The notes beneath the pieces are model-generated. The model worked only from the letters and a program-made list of their open reading frames with translations, searched no databases and had not been told where the DNA came from. From Clostridiales bacterium (GTDB lineage Bacteria > Bacillota > Clostridia > Saccharofermentanales > Saccharofermentanaceae), in NCBI GenBank assembly GCA_017550385.1, contig JAFZPJ010000036.1, forward strand, positions 1-56,214: 56,214 bases of DNA, written 5' to 3'. Positions 16,974 through 24,056 of the stretch are shown one piece after another. Position 1 is the first letter of the stretch, and every line of letters starts with the position of its first letter. A program made the translations under genes and the position numbers.

Positions 16974-17004
16974 CACAATTCACAAGTTCTTTTCGCAAAG
17001 ATAA

Positions 17005-17033
17005 TTGCGAATTCAATTTCACGGGCATAATAT
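17005..17033 (+). promoter_or_regulatory. Leaderless promoter of the EAL gene
   Basis: TTGCGA (17005-17010), a 17-bp spacer and TAATAT (17028-17033) lie so that the expected start of RNA is at or next to the A of the ATG at 17040. No ribosome site exists between them. This geometry predicts a leaderless mRNA. Confidence 0.5.
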
Positions 17034-17039
17034 TAATAT

Positions 17040-19736
17040 ATGACAGACGGGGTACGTAAAAGAATAGCCGTCCTGATAGGACAGCCTGAGGAATACACTC
17101 ATGCTCTCTTCCTTAAAGGTTTTCTTGAGGAGGCTTTGAAGCATGATTACGATATCGCCGTCTTCGCGATGTACATCAAGTACCAGAATACCCAAGGGCG
17201 TACCATCGGCGATTCTTCCATCTTCAAGCTCGTCAACTACGACAGATTCGACTGTATAGTCGTCCTGGCTGACACCATACAGGCAAAGGGGCTGGCGGAC
17301 AGCATAGAAGAAGACCTTCATGACAAGTACAGCGGGAAAGTGCTCTTCGTCAATCAGGAGAGCAAGTATTTCCCTTCGATACACATCGACAATTACAACC
17401 CCGAGAAGAAGATCATAGATCACCTGATAGAGAAGCACGGACTCACGGACATCGCTTTCCTTTCCGGAAAATCCTGGCACCCCCATTCGATCACGAGGCT
17501 TCAAGCTTACAGAGATTCCCTGGAAGAGCACGGCATCGAATATGACGAGAGCAAGGTGTTCTACGGAGATTTCTGGTACACGAGCGGCGAGAGCCTTGCA
17601 GACAGTATGATCAAGAGCAATACGCTCCCTCAGGCGGTGGCGTGCGCGAATGACTGCATGGCATTGGGTTTTGCCAAGATCATGGTCGCGAACGGCTACT
17701 CCATTCCGGAAGATATCGTAGTCGTAGGCTGCGATTCCAACGAAGACGGCCAGCATGCTCCGATCCCCGTAACATCCGTCACTATCGATGCCAGAGAATT
17801 GGGAATGAACGCGGCTTTGAAAGCTCATTCTCTCATTACGGATACCGAAGCGCAGGAGATCAAACTCCCTCCCGAACTGTTCATCGGCGGAACCTGCGGT
17901 TGTAATTGCGACAGCGCCAAGCCGGTATACTTCAAGAGAGACGCCTGGGATTCCGAGCACTCGCTTGCTTCGATGTTCTCACCCTTCAATCACATGGACG
18001 AGGATCTGATCGCTCAGACATCATTTGCCGGACTCATCGCTTCCATCTTCAGTTCCATCCACCACGTGCGCGGATTTGACAGTTTCAACCTGTGCATCAA
18101 TCCGTCTTTCGGTGAATCGGAACAGGTCTTTGAGGACAAGATGATGCATGTCATCAAGTGCGGCAACGAATACGAGAACAACGATAAGATCCTGACGGAT
18201 ACCCTGTTCGACAAAAAGGAAATGCTTCCGGAACTGTATGAGATCCGCGAGAAGCCTTCGGTGTTCTATTTTATGCCGATCTTCTACGATACCAGCGTTT
18301 TCGGCTTTGCAGCGGTCAGGTTCGACGACAGGGTCGCCGGCATATCAGCAGAGTACCGTGCATGGCTCAGGAGCATATGCAGAGGATTCGAGTGCTACAA
18401 GCGAAGCGACAGCCTGATAAGCAGTTCCAAGATCGCCCGTCACGGCATCATCACTGATAATCTGACCGGACTTCTGAATTACAGAGGATTCTTAGAGCAG
18501 GCAGAGACATTCCTGCACCTGATGCACAACAACGGCGGATATATGGGAGCGCTCGCGATAGACGTTAAGAGGCTTTCCAACATCAATGATACATACGGAC
18601 GTCAGGAAGGCGACAACGTCATCGTGACCGTCGCAAGTTATCTCGAGAACATCTTCTCCTCACGTAACTGCATCTGCTTCAGGACAGGCAACGATGAGCT
18701 CGTGGCATTGCGCATCACAAGAGAGCCTGACGGCCGTGAACTCCTCGAAGAGAAAGATAAGCTCCTGGCGATGGTAAACGAGAATTTTGCTGACTCCGAA
18801 TACCGCGTGGAACTCTTCTACGGCGTGGAGAACGGAAGCCCCGAGACGGTCGAAGAGGTCGAGCGTCTGGTCAATGTGGCGATAAGCCGCAAGAACGCTT
18901 ATAAGATAGACCCCCACAAACTGTCTCACGGATCCCTCACCGAAGACGAAGAGAAAGAAGCCCAGGTGGTAATGCAGATCATCATCGAGAATAAGATCTC
19001 TTACCATTTCCAGCCCATCGTTGATGCAAAGACCGGTAAGATCTATTCGTACGAAGCGCTGATGAGAGCAGAGGCCAGCCCGTATCTGCCTCCTCCGGTC
19101 ATCCTCAGATATTCTGAATTCTTCGGCAAGCTCTATGATGTTGAGAGGCTGACTTTCTCGAATGTCATCAAAGAAATGAAGAAGCGCAGATCCACGCTGT
19201 CTGACGGAAAGAAAGTGTTCATCAACTCCATTCCCGGACACATGCTGTCAAACAATGATATGAAAGTTCTTGAGGACTTTGTATCCTCGATGCCGGGTTC
19301 AGTCGTTGTAGAGCTCACGGAGCGCTCGGAGATATCCGACGAGGAGCTCGAGCATATGAAGAATATCTATGACAGGATCGGGGTTGAGACCGCAGTCGAC
19401 GATTACGGCACAGGTTATTCGAATGTCGCAAATCTTCTCAGGTATACACCCAAATACGTTAAGATCGACCGTGCCCTGCTCACAGGCATCGAGGACAGTC
19501 CCCAGAAGCAGCATTTCGTAAGGGATGTCATCGAGTTTGCGCACGATAACGGCATCGTCGCCCTTGCAGAAGGAGTCGAGACGAACGAAGAACTCCGTAC
19601 GGTCATCATGCTCGGCGTAGACCTACTTCAGGGATACTATCTGGCTATGCCAGATAAGGACATGGTTCAGTCCATCGACTCTACCGTCGTTGACGAGATA
19701 AAGCGATATTCCAAGTTAAGAGACAGCTCGACCTGA
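17040..19736 (+). CDS. LacI-type sensor-GGDEF(degenerate)-EAL phosphodiesterase
   Basis: A cytoplasmic c-di-GMP regulator of 898 residues. Residues ~1-290 form a periplasmic-binding-protein fold of the LacI/GalR type (IAVLIGQPEEY, HIDNYNPEKKIIDHLIEKHG, AVACANDCMALGFAKIMVANG, VGCDSNEDGQ) but without the DNA-binding helix-turn-helix or a signal peptide, so the ligand is sensed inside the cell. Residues ~300-460 are a GAF-like linker. The GGDEF domain (about 475-620) has RTGNDEL at 548-554 in place of GGDEF, so it is probably not a cyclase. The EAL domain (about 650-895) keeps E672 of the EAL motif, FINSIP, VELTE, DDYGTGYS, YVKID, AEGVET and LLQGY; it should be an active phosphodiesterase. No ribosome site; the promoter is placed for a leaderless message. 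Confidence 0.92.
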   Translation: MTDGVRKRIAVLIGQPEEYTHALFLKGFLEEALKHDYDIAVFAMYIKYQNTQGRTIGDSSIFKLVNYDRFDCIVVLADTIQAKGLADSIEEDLHDKYSGKVLFVNQESKYFPSIHIDNYNPEKKIIDHLIEKHGLTDIAFLSGKSWHPHSITRLQAYRDSLEEHGIEYDESKVFYGDFWYTSGESLADSMIKSNTLPQAVACANDCMALGFAKIMVANGYSIPEDIVVVGCDSNEDGQHAPIPVTSVTIDARELGMNAALKAHSLITDTEAQEIKLPPELFIGGTCGCNCDSAKPVYFKRDAWDSEHSLASMFSPFNHMDEDLIAQTSFAGLIASIFSSIHHVRGFDSFNLCINPSFGESEQVFEDKMMHVIKCGNEYENNDKILTDTLFDKKEMLPELYEIREKPSVFYFMPIFYDTSVFGFAAVRFDDRVAGISAEYRAWLRSICRGFECYKRSDSLISSSKIARHGIITDNLTGLLNYRGFLEQAETFLHLMHNNGGYMGALAIDVKRLSNINDTYGRQEGDNVIVTVASYLENIFSSRNCICFRTGNDELVALRITREPDGRELLEEKDKLLAMVNENFADSEYRVELFYGVENGSPETVEEVERLVNVAISRKNAYKIDPHKLSHGSLTEDEEKEAQVVMQIIIENKISYHFQPIVDAKTGKIYSYEALMRAEASPYLPPPVILRYSEFFGKLYDVERLTFSNVIKEMKKRRSTLSDGKKVFINSIPGHMLSNNDMKVLEDFVSSMPGSVVVELTERSEISDEELEHMKNIYDRIGVETAVDDYGTGYSNVANLLRYTPKYVKIDRALLTGIEDSPQKQHFVRDVIEFAHDNGIVALAEGVETNEELRTVIMLGVDLLQGYYLAMPDKDMVQSIDSTVVDEIKRYSKLRDSST

Positions 19737-19757
19737 CACCGAAGATGCCTTCTTTGA

Positions 19758-19766
19758 TGTTATAAT
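19758..19766 (+). promoter_or_regulatory. Extended -10 just upstream of the YhiN-type gene
   Basis: TGT-TATAAT (19758-19766) predicts RNA starting near 19773. That leaves only about 10 bases before the ATG at 19784, or a nearly leaderless GTG at 19775. Confidence 0.4.
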
Positions 19767-19783
19767 CGGACAAGGTGGGTATT

Positions 19784-21022
19784 ATGAGCATCAGGATAGG
19801 GATAATCGGCGGAGGTGCAGCAGGTCTTTTTGCGGCCTGCCAATTCAAGCGTCTTGCAAGCGGCAAAGACATCGATGTAACCTTGATCGAGAAGAACAGC
19901 ATTCCGGGCATTAAGCTCACTCTCACAGGTCACGGCCGCTGCAACATTACCAACTTGAAAGACATATCCGATCTCAGGAACGGTTACCACGAAGCGGGAA
20001 ACTTCCTCTACCCTGCCCTTCGTCAGTTCGGACCCAAAGATACCATGCGCTTCGTCGAAAACGACCTCGGACTGCCGCTCAAGGAAGAAGACAACAACAG
20101 GATCTTCCCTGTCTGTGACAGCGCGGCTGCTGTCAGGGACGCTCTCATATCCTACATCTCAGACAGCACACGGATCCTTACCAATACGACAGTATCTTCC
20201 ATTGCCGTAACTTCTGCCTTTGACGTCACGACTGATCACGGTAAATACGACTTCGACTTCATCATCCTGTCTTGCGGAGGAAGCTCATTTACCAAGACCG
20301 GTTCGACGGGAGATTCCTACGTTCTTGCAAAAAGCCTGGGACACACGATCGAGACCGTAAAGGCCGCACTTGCACCCGTAAGAGCAGACAGTTCTTCTGC
20401 CGGTATGTGCAGAGATCTGAGCGGTGTTCCTGTCATTGCCGGTGTGTCCGTCTGGCATGAGGGCCGGAAGATCGCAGCGTATGTGGGAGAAGTGCTTTTC
20501 GCCGAGTTCGGTCTGACGGGACCTGCCGTTATGGAGATCTCCAGGGAGATACCTGCAGACATACGCGATACATATATGGAGCTGGATCTCGTGCCGTCCG
20601 TAAGTGATGAGGAATTCGACAGGCAGCTGCAGACGCTGATAGACGAACACGCAGATACCAAGATGGCAAATCTCCTGTCGAGGTATGTGCCCGCTTCCGT
20701 AGCAGCTGAGATCACATCGAGAACAGGCACGGAAGACATGTATGCGCAGGGATTCACCAGGGAAAACCGCAAGAAGGTCTGCCGGGAGATGAAGCATCTT
20801 AAGATCGGCATAGGAGCAGCGCCCGATATCGACAAGGCATATGTTACGAGAGGCGGGGTATCGCTTCGTGAGATCGACCGCAAGACCATGGGATCGAAAT
20901 TATTGCCGGGACTGTATGTCATCGGAGAAGCTCTGGATATAGATGGCATAAGCGGCGGGTATAACCTTCAGGCCTGCATGAGCGAAGCATATCTTGCAGC
21001 AAGGAGTATACTGGACAGATGA
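19784..21022 (+). CDS. NAD(P)/FAD-dependent oxidoreductase, HI0933/YhiN family
   Basis: A 412-residue flavoprotein of the BaiN/HI0933 family. It opens with a Rossmann motif (IGIIGGGAAGLFAACQF) followed by the typical KLTLTGHGRCNITN segment and GGSSFTKTGSTGDSY, and ends with GLYVIGEALDIDGISGGYNLQ, all hallmarks of the family. Family members include the bile-acid-reducing BaiN, but most have no known substrate. The start is uncertain: the ATG at 19784 has an AAGGTGGG site five bases upstream, whereas a GTG at 19775 is also in frame. The following membrane-protein gene begins 6 bp later. Confidence 0.9.
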   Translation: MSIRIGIIGGGAAGLFAACQFKRLASGKDIDVTLIEKNSIPGIKLTLTGHGRCNITNLKDISDLRNGYHEAGNFLYPALRQFGPKDTMRFVENDLGLPLKEEDNNRIFPVCDSAAAVRDALISYISDSTRILTNTTVSSIAVTSAFDVTTDHGKYDFDFIILSCGGSSFTKTGSTGDSYVLAKSLGHTIETVKAALAPVRADSSSAGMCRDLSGVPVIAGVSVWHEGRKIAAYVGEVLFAEFGLTGPAVMEISREIPADIRDTYMELDLVPSVSDEEFDRQLQTLIDEHADTKMANLLSRYVPASVAAEITSRTGTEDMYAQGFTRENRKKVCREMKHLKIGIGAAPDIDKAYVTRGGVSLREIDRKTMGSKLLPGLYVIGEALDIDGISGGYNLQACMSEAYLAARSILDR

Positions 21023-21028
21023 GGGCTT

Positions 21029-21754
21029 ATGGGTAAAGGCATGAATTCAAACAGGATCGATACACCTAAGATCGTTTTGTTCGCAGCAACAGAACTCTTT
21101 ACTGCCGCATCTCTTGTCATGATCTCCTTTATGGGTGAGTGGACACGCATCGCCCTGACGGCTGTTACATTGATCTTTGTCCCGCTCCCTTTTTGCATCG
21201 AGTATCTGTTCAAAAAGAAGCTTACGATCCTGTCCTTCATCATAGGCCTTGCTTATTCGATAGGACCCATGCTCGGGCACGCATATAACCTGTACATCAT
21301 ATTGCCGTGGTGGGATAAGATGCTGCATCTGTCGGCAGGCATCATCTTCGGCCTGTTGGGGATCGAGCTTGCCAGGAAGCTCTTCCGCGGCAAAGACATC
21401 GATTCCAGTTATCTGCTGCTGGCACTATTCGGTCTGTGCTGCTCGATGGCACTGTCGGTTGCCTGGGAATTCGTGGAATATGGGTTGGATATATGTCTCG
21501 GACTGGACACTCAGACCGACACCGTGATCCATACGATAGTGTCCGCTACCTTAAGCAGGGATGCCGGAATGGCAGAGCCTGTCACAAACATCAATGATGT
21601 TATCGTTAACGGGCGTTCGCTTGGAGTCGGAGGTTACCTTGACATAGGTCTTATCGACACGATGCAGGATCTTATGGTCGAATCTCTGGGAGCAGTTATC
21701 GCCGCGATACCTGTCATCGTCAGAAAGGGACGCCACACGGTCTTCCGCAGATAA
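21029..21754 (+). CDS. Membrane protein, DUF2238/YjdF-like
   Basis: A 241-residue inner-membrane protein with about six spans. Segments WWDKMLHLSAGIIFGLLG (about residues 92-111) and SVAWEFVEYGLD (about 140-152) resemble the DUF2238/YjdF membrane family, where conserved Asp, His and Glu residues lie in or beside the membrane. I am only moderately sure of this link. Co-transcribed after the YhiN-type gene (6 bp apart). An ATG at 21041 is an alternative start. The reverse-strand terminator of tRNA-Ser begins shortly after its stop. Function unknown. Confidence 0.72.
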   Translation: MGKGMNSNRIDTPKIVLFAATELFTAASLVMISFMGEWTRIALTAVTLIFVPLPFCIEYLFKKKLTILSFIIGLAYSIGPMLGHAYNLYIILPWWDKMLHLSAGIIFGLLGIELARKLFRGKDIDSSYLLLALFGLCCSMALSVAWEFVEYGLDICLGLDTQTDTVIHTIVSATLSRDAGMAEPVTNINDVIVNGRSLGVGGYLDIGLIDTMQDLMVESLGAVIAAIPVIVRKGRHTVFRR

Positions 21755-21787
21755 TATACGCTGATAGTAGTAAGAACCGTGGTAAGG

Positions 21788-21822
21788 CAAAACTAAACCC
21801 CGCAAACTTATTGTCTGCGGGG
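21788..21822 (-). terminator. Terminator of tRNA-Ser
   Basis: Read on the minus strand, a 7-bp stem CCCCGCA/TGCGGGG (21816-21822, 21798-21804) is followed by TTTAGTTTT. It lies just past the 3' end of the tRNA gene. Confidence 0.75.
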
Positions 21823-21828
21823 TCCTTA

Positions 21829-21921
21829 TGGCGGAGAAGGAGAGATTCGAACTCTCGAAACCCTTTTGGGGTTTACACGATTTCCAGTCGTGCGCCCTCG
21901 ACCAGGCTAGGCGACTTCTCC
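21829..21921 (-). tRNA. tRNA-Ser (anticodon GGA)
   Basis: A complete class II tRNA of 93 nt on the minus strand, with a 7-bp acceptor stem (GGAGAAG/CTTCTCC), an anticodon loop CTGGAAA giving GGA, a long variable arm (AACCCCAAAAGGGTT) as expected for serine, a TTCGAAT T-loop and an encoded 3' CCA. Confidence 0.96.
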
Positions 21922-21944
21922 GTGTTCTTATAAAATGCTCAATG

Positions 21945-21973
21945 ATTTTATAATCTTTGGGTGCCGTTGTCAA
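21945..21973 (-). promoter_or_regulatory. Promoter of tRNA-Ser
   Basis: On the minus strand TTGACA (21973-21968), a 17-bp spacer and TAAAAT (21950-21945) form a consensus-like promoter about 24 bp before the tRNA. It is immediately adjacent to the plus-strand lipoprotein promoter. Confidence 0.7.
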
Positions 21974-21982
21974 TGACATATG

Positions 21983-21991
21983 TGCTATAAT
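21983..21991 (+). promoter_or_regulatory. Extended -10 promoter of lipoprotein gene
   Basis: TGC-TATAAT (21983-21991) is a perfect extended -10, giving a ~24-base leader with a GGAGG site (22011-22015). It faces away from the tRNA-Ser promoter, whose -35 is only 10 bp away. Confidence 0.55.
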
Positions 21992-22021
21992 CGGGCGGTT
22001 ATATAGGGTTGGAGGCTTAAA

Positions 22022-22633
22022 ATGAAAACAGTTCATACATATCTTAACGTTAAGAAGACGGTTGCCGCAGCAGTTGCCGCTGCTATGTTCGTTGCTTTTA
22101 CCGCTTGCAACAATGAGAAGATCTACTCCAATCCTGAGATGACCGCTTCCCAGGCTGCTTCACAAGCCGAAGATGTTTCCGTAGAACTTACATACGACTC
22201 CGTCAACGCTTATATAAAGGAGTTCGATGAAGAACTCAGCCTGTACATGGTCGATCATCTCTCCGAAGCTACGGTCAAGGAAGGAGACGGCACAAGCTAC
22301 GCAGGCACGCCTGCTTATACAAAATACACGGTATCTGCTGACGGCAAGTACAGAGCGCTCCAGATGGAGAAGGTCCTGGCTGACCGCACCGTGGTGGATG
22401 AGTATTTCGATACGGGAGACGGCATGATATTTGTACGCACTACCGTATATAACAACGGTGATTACGACCCCGTCGAGAAGTACTACATCACCGGAGGAAC
22501 CGTCTATAAACTCGATCCCGAGACGAAGACTCTCGTCAACATCGTCGATGTCGATTCTGATTCGGCTGCCCAGATGCAGACTGAACTTGATATGTATTTT
22601 TCTTTCGAAGAGATAGTCGCGATCTATGGCTGA
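22022..22633 (+). CDS. Lipoprotein, 203 aa
   Basis: A predicted secreted lipoprotein with a long signal peptide (KKTVAAAVAAAMFVAFTAC, Cys29). The mature protein has a short Ser/Ala/Glu-rich linker and then a compact domain with repeated beta-like segments (SYAGTPAYTKYTVSADGKYRA, TVVDEYFDTGDGMIFVRTTVYN), which could belong to an extracellular sensor or inhibitor. GGAGG lies six bases before the ATG. The stop overlaps the start of the AzlC-AzlD gene by 8 bp, so the two are translated together. That pairing is odd for a lipoprotein and an amino-acid exporter. I do not recognise the family. Confidence 0.8.
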   Translation: MKTVHTYLNVKKTVAAAVAAAMFVAFTACNNEKIYSNPEMTASQAASQAEDVSVELTYDSVNAYIKEFDEELSLYMVDHLSEATVKEGDGTSYAGTPAYTKYTVSADGKYRALQMEKVLADRTVVDEYFDTGDGMIFVRTTVYNNGDYDPVEKYYITGGTVYKLDPETKTLVNIVDVDSDSAAQMQTELDMYFSFEEIVAIYG

Positions 22634-23780
22634 TAACGCACAAGGATCCGGTTCTTTTGCACAAGGGTTCAAAGACGGTCTTGCTGTCGGTCTTGGTTAT
22701 CTGTCCGTGTCTTTCACCTTCGGTATCCTTGCCATAACATCAGGCCTTAACTGGATCCAGGCGAGTATAATCTCCCTTACGAACGTTACTTCTGCAGGAC
22801 AGGTCGCAGGCGTCGGCATCATCGCAGGAGCAGGCGGGATCGCGGCCATGATCATAGCTCAGATCGTCATCAACCTGAGGTATTCCCTGATGGGCATTGC
22901 GCTCTCTCAAAAGACAGATGCAACCATGACCCCTCTCATGAGGATGCTCCTTGCCTACGGCATAACGGACGAGATCTTCGGAGTTGCCATCACAAGGAAG
23001 CATCCGATCGGCGCGCGATACTTCTTCGGACTGACCGTGCTGCCGGTAATTGGCTGGACCGCAGGTACCGTCATAGGCGCCCTTCTTGGAGGCGTGTTCC
23101 CTGCTTTCCTGACCAATGCACTCTCGATAGGTATATACGGTATGTTCGTCTCGATCGTCATTCCGCAGACAAAGAAGGATCCCGTGATAATGAACAGTGC
23201 TATCCTCGCATGCGTGCTCTCTGCACTTATGTTCTATGTTCCTGTGCTCTCTTCGCATATCACCGGCGGCTTCTCGATAATAATCGCTGCCGTGACTGCC
23301 GCACTTTGCGGGGTTGCCGTGACAGGAAAGCAGATGAGCAAGCGCGTTTCATATGCTGTTGCCGCCGTTCTGTTTGCCGCTCTCATTGCCGTCTTGCTCT
23401 TCTTTGCCCCGGGATACTCTGCAGCTTCCGGAACGTCGGTCTCTTCCGAGAGCGGAGCCGCAGTATCTGCCGGAGTGTTTGTTCCTCTGTTCATCACCAT
23501 GACGGTAACTACTTACCTTGTAAGGATGATCCCGTTCGTTCTGTTCCGCCGCAAGCTTACTAACCCGAAGGTGAAGGCGTTCTTCGACTACATTCCCTAC
23601 ACGGTACTGTCGGCGATGACTTTCCCTGCGATACTCTATTCGACAGGTTCGGTCGCGGCTGCGGTGGCGGGTCTTGCGGTCGCGCTTGCGCTGAGTTTTA
23701 TGGAAAAGTCACTTTTGGTCGTTGCGATCGGCACTTGTATCGGTTCTTTGATAGTCAGTGTTATTTTAATGTATATCTGA
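22626..23780 (+). CDS. azlCD: Fused AzlC-AzlD branched-chain amino acid exporter
   Basis: Exporter of branched-chain amino acids or analogues, normally two proteins. The N-terminal ~260 residues are AzlC-like (FKDGLAVGLGYLSVSFTFGILA, the YGITDEIFGVAITRK segment and five or so spans). The C-terminal ~100 residues are AzlD-like (ITMTVTTYLVRMIPFVLFR, DYIPYTVLSAMTFPAI). Between them is a serine-rich linker at about residues 260-285. The single uninterrupted frame shows a true fusion, not a frameshift artefact. It overlaps the upstream lipoprotein gene by 8 bp. An anti-toxic role against amino-acid analogues or overflow is family knowledge. Confidence 0.93.
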   Translation: MADNAQGSGSFAQGFKDGLAVGLGYLSVSFTFGILAITSGLNWIQASIISLTNVTSAGQVAGVGIIAGAGGIAAMIIAQIVINLRYSLMGIALSQKTDATMTPLMRMLLAYGITDEIFGVAITRKHPIGARYFFGLTVLPVIGWTAGTVIGALLGGVFPAFLTNALSIGIYGMFVSIVIPQTKKDPVIMNSAILACVLSALMFYVPVLSSHITGGFSIIIAAVTAALCGVAVTGKQMSKRVSYAVAAVLFAALIAVLLFFAPGYSAASGTSVSSESGAAVSAGVFVPLFITMTVTTYLVRMIPFVLFRRKLTNPKVKAFFDYIPYTVLSAMTFPAILYSTGSVAAAVAGLAVALALSFMEKSLLVVAIGTCIGSLIVSVILMYI

Positions 23781-23966
23781 AATCCCAAATTTGCTTTAGT
23801 CTTTTACATTCACAGAAATAAATATGTTCGTGTTTTGAGCATGTTTTCCCGATTTGTCGAGATTCTTGTTATTTTTTATTATTTGCGCAATCGGGTGCAA
23901 GCCTTAGAAGTATTGCGTTTCGAGAATTGTGGCGGAAATAAGGCGGTAAAAAACACCCTCAAACCC

Positions 23967-23995
23967 TTGAAAACAGGGGTTTCAGCTCATATAAT
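23967..23995 (+). promoter_or_regulatory. Promoter of the 764-aa surface protein gene
   Basis: TTGAAA (23967-23972), 17-bp spacer, TATAAT (23990-23995). The expected start of RNA near 24002 gives a ~55-base leader. The -35 lies inside the loop of a small stem (23961-23966/23977-23982). The rest of the 276-bp gap from 23781 shows no gene; a short open frame there has no ribosome site. Confidence 0.7.
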
Positions 23996-24000
23996 TGAGT

Positions 24001-24031
24001 TGTTAACAAAATGTTAACGCATGTCTTAACT
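24001..24031 (+). promoter_or_regulatory. Phased TTAAC repeats at the transcription start
   Basis: Palindrome TTGTTAACAA (24001-24010) plus GTTAAC (24014-24019) and CTTAAC (24026-24031) place three TTAAC units 11 and 12 bp apart, i.e. on one DNA face, at the expected start of RNA. This is compatible with a repressor site. It recalls but does not match the Rex box (TTGTTAA-N4-TTAACAA). Confidence 0.35.
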
Positions 24032-24056
24032 ATTTTTCTCGAGGGGGGCTCGGAGA

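Noticed and set aside
17019-17960. A 313-codon open frame on the minus strand inside the EAL gene
   Set aside because: It runs antisense to a clear LacI-EAL protein, has an unnatural composition and no ribosome site; a by-product of codon usage.
22626-23780. AzlC-AzlD fusion as a frameshift or assembly artefact
   Set aside because: The frame is continuous with a serine-rich linker, and both halves are complete.
23835-24017. Short open frame (60 codons) before the 764-aa protein gene
   Set aside because: No ribosome site and it runs through the promoter and operator-like region.
24001-24031. Rex operator
   Set aside because: The half sites TTGTTAA and TTAACG are spaced 7 rather than 4 bp apart; only a resemblance is noted.
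23880-24056. Possible c-di-GMP or other riboswitch in the leader of the 764-aa gene
   Set aside because: The expected start of RNA leaves only about 55 bases, and no conserved riboswitch core (GNRA tetraloop and receptor, or type II core) could be aligned.
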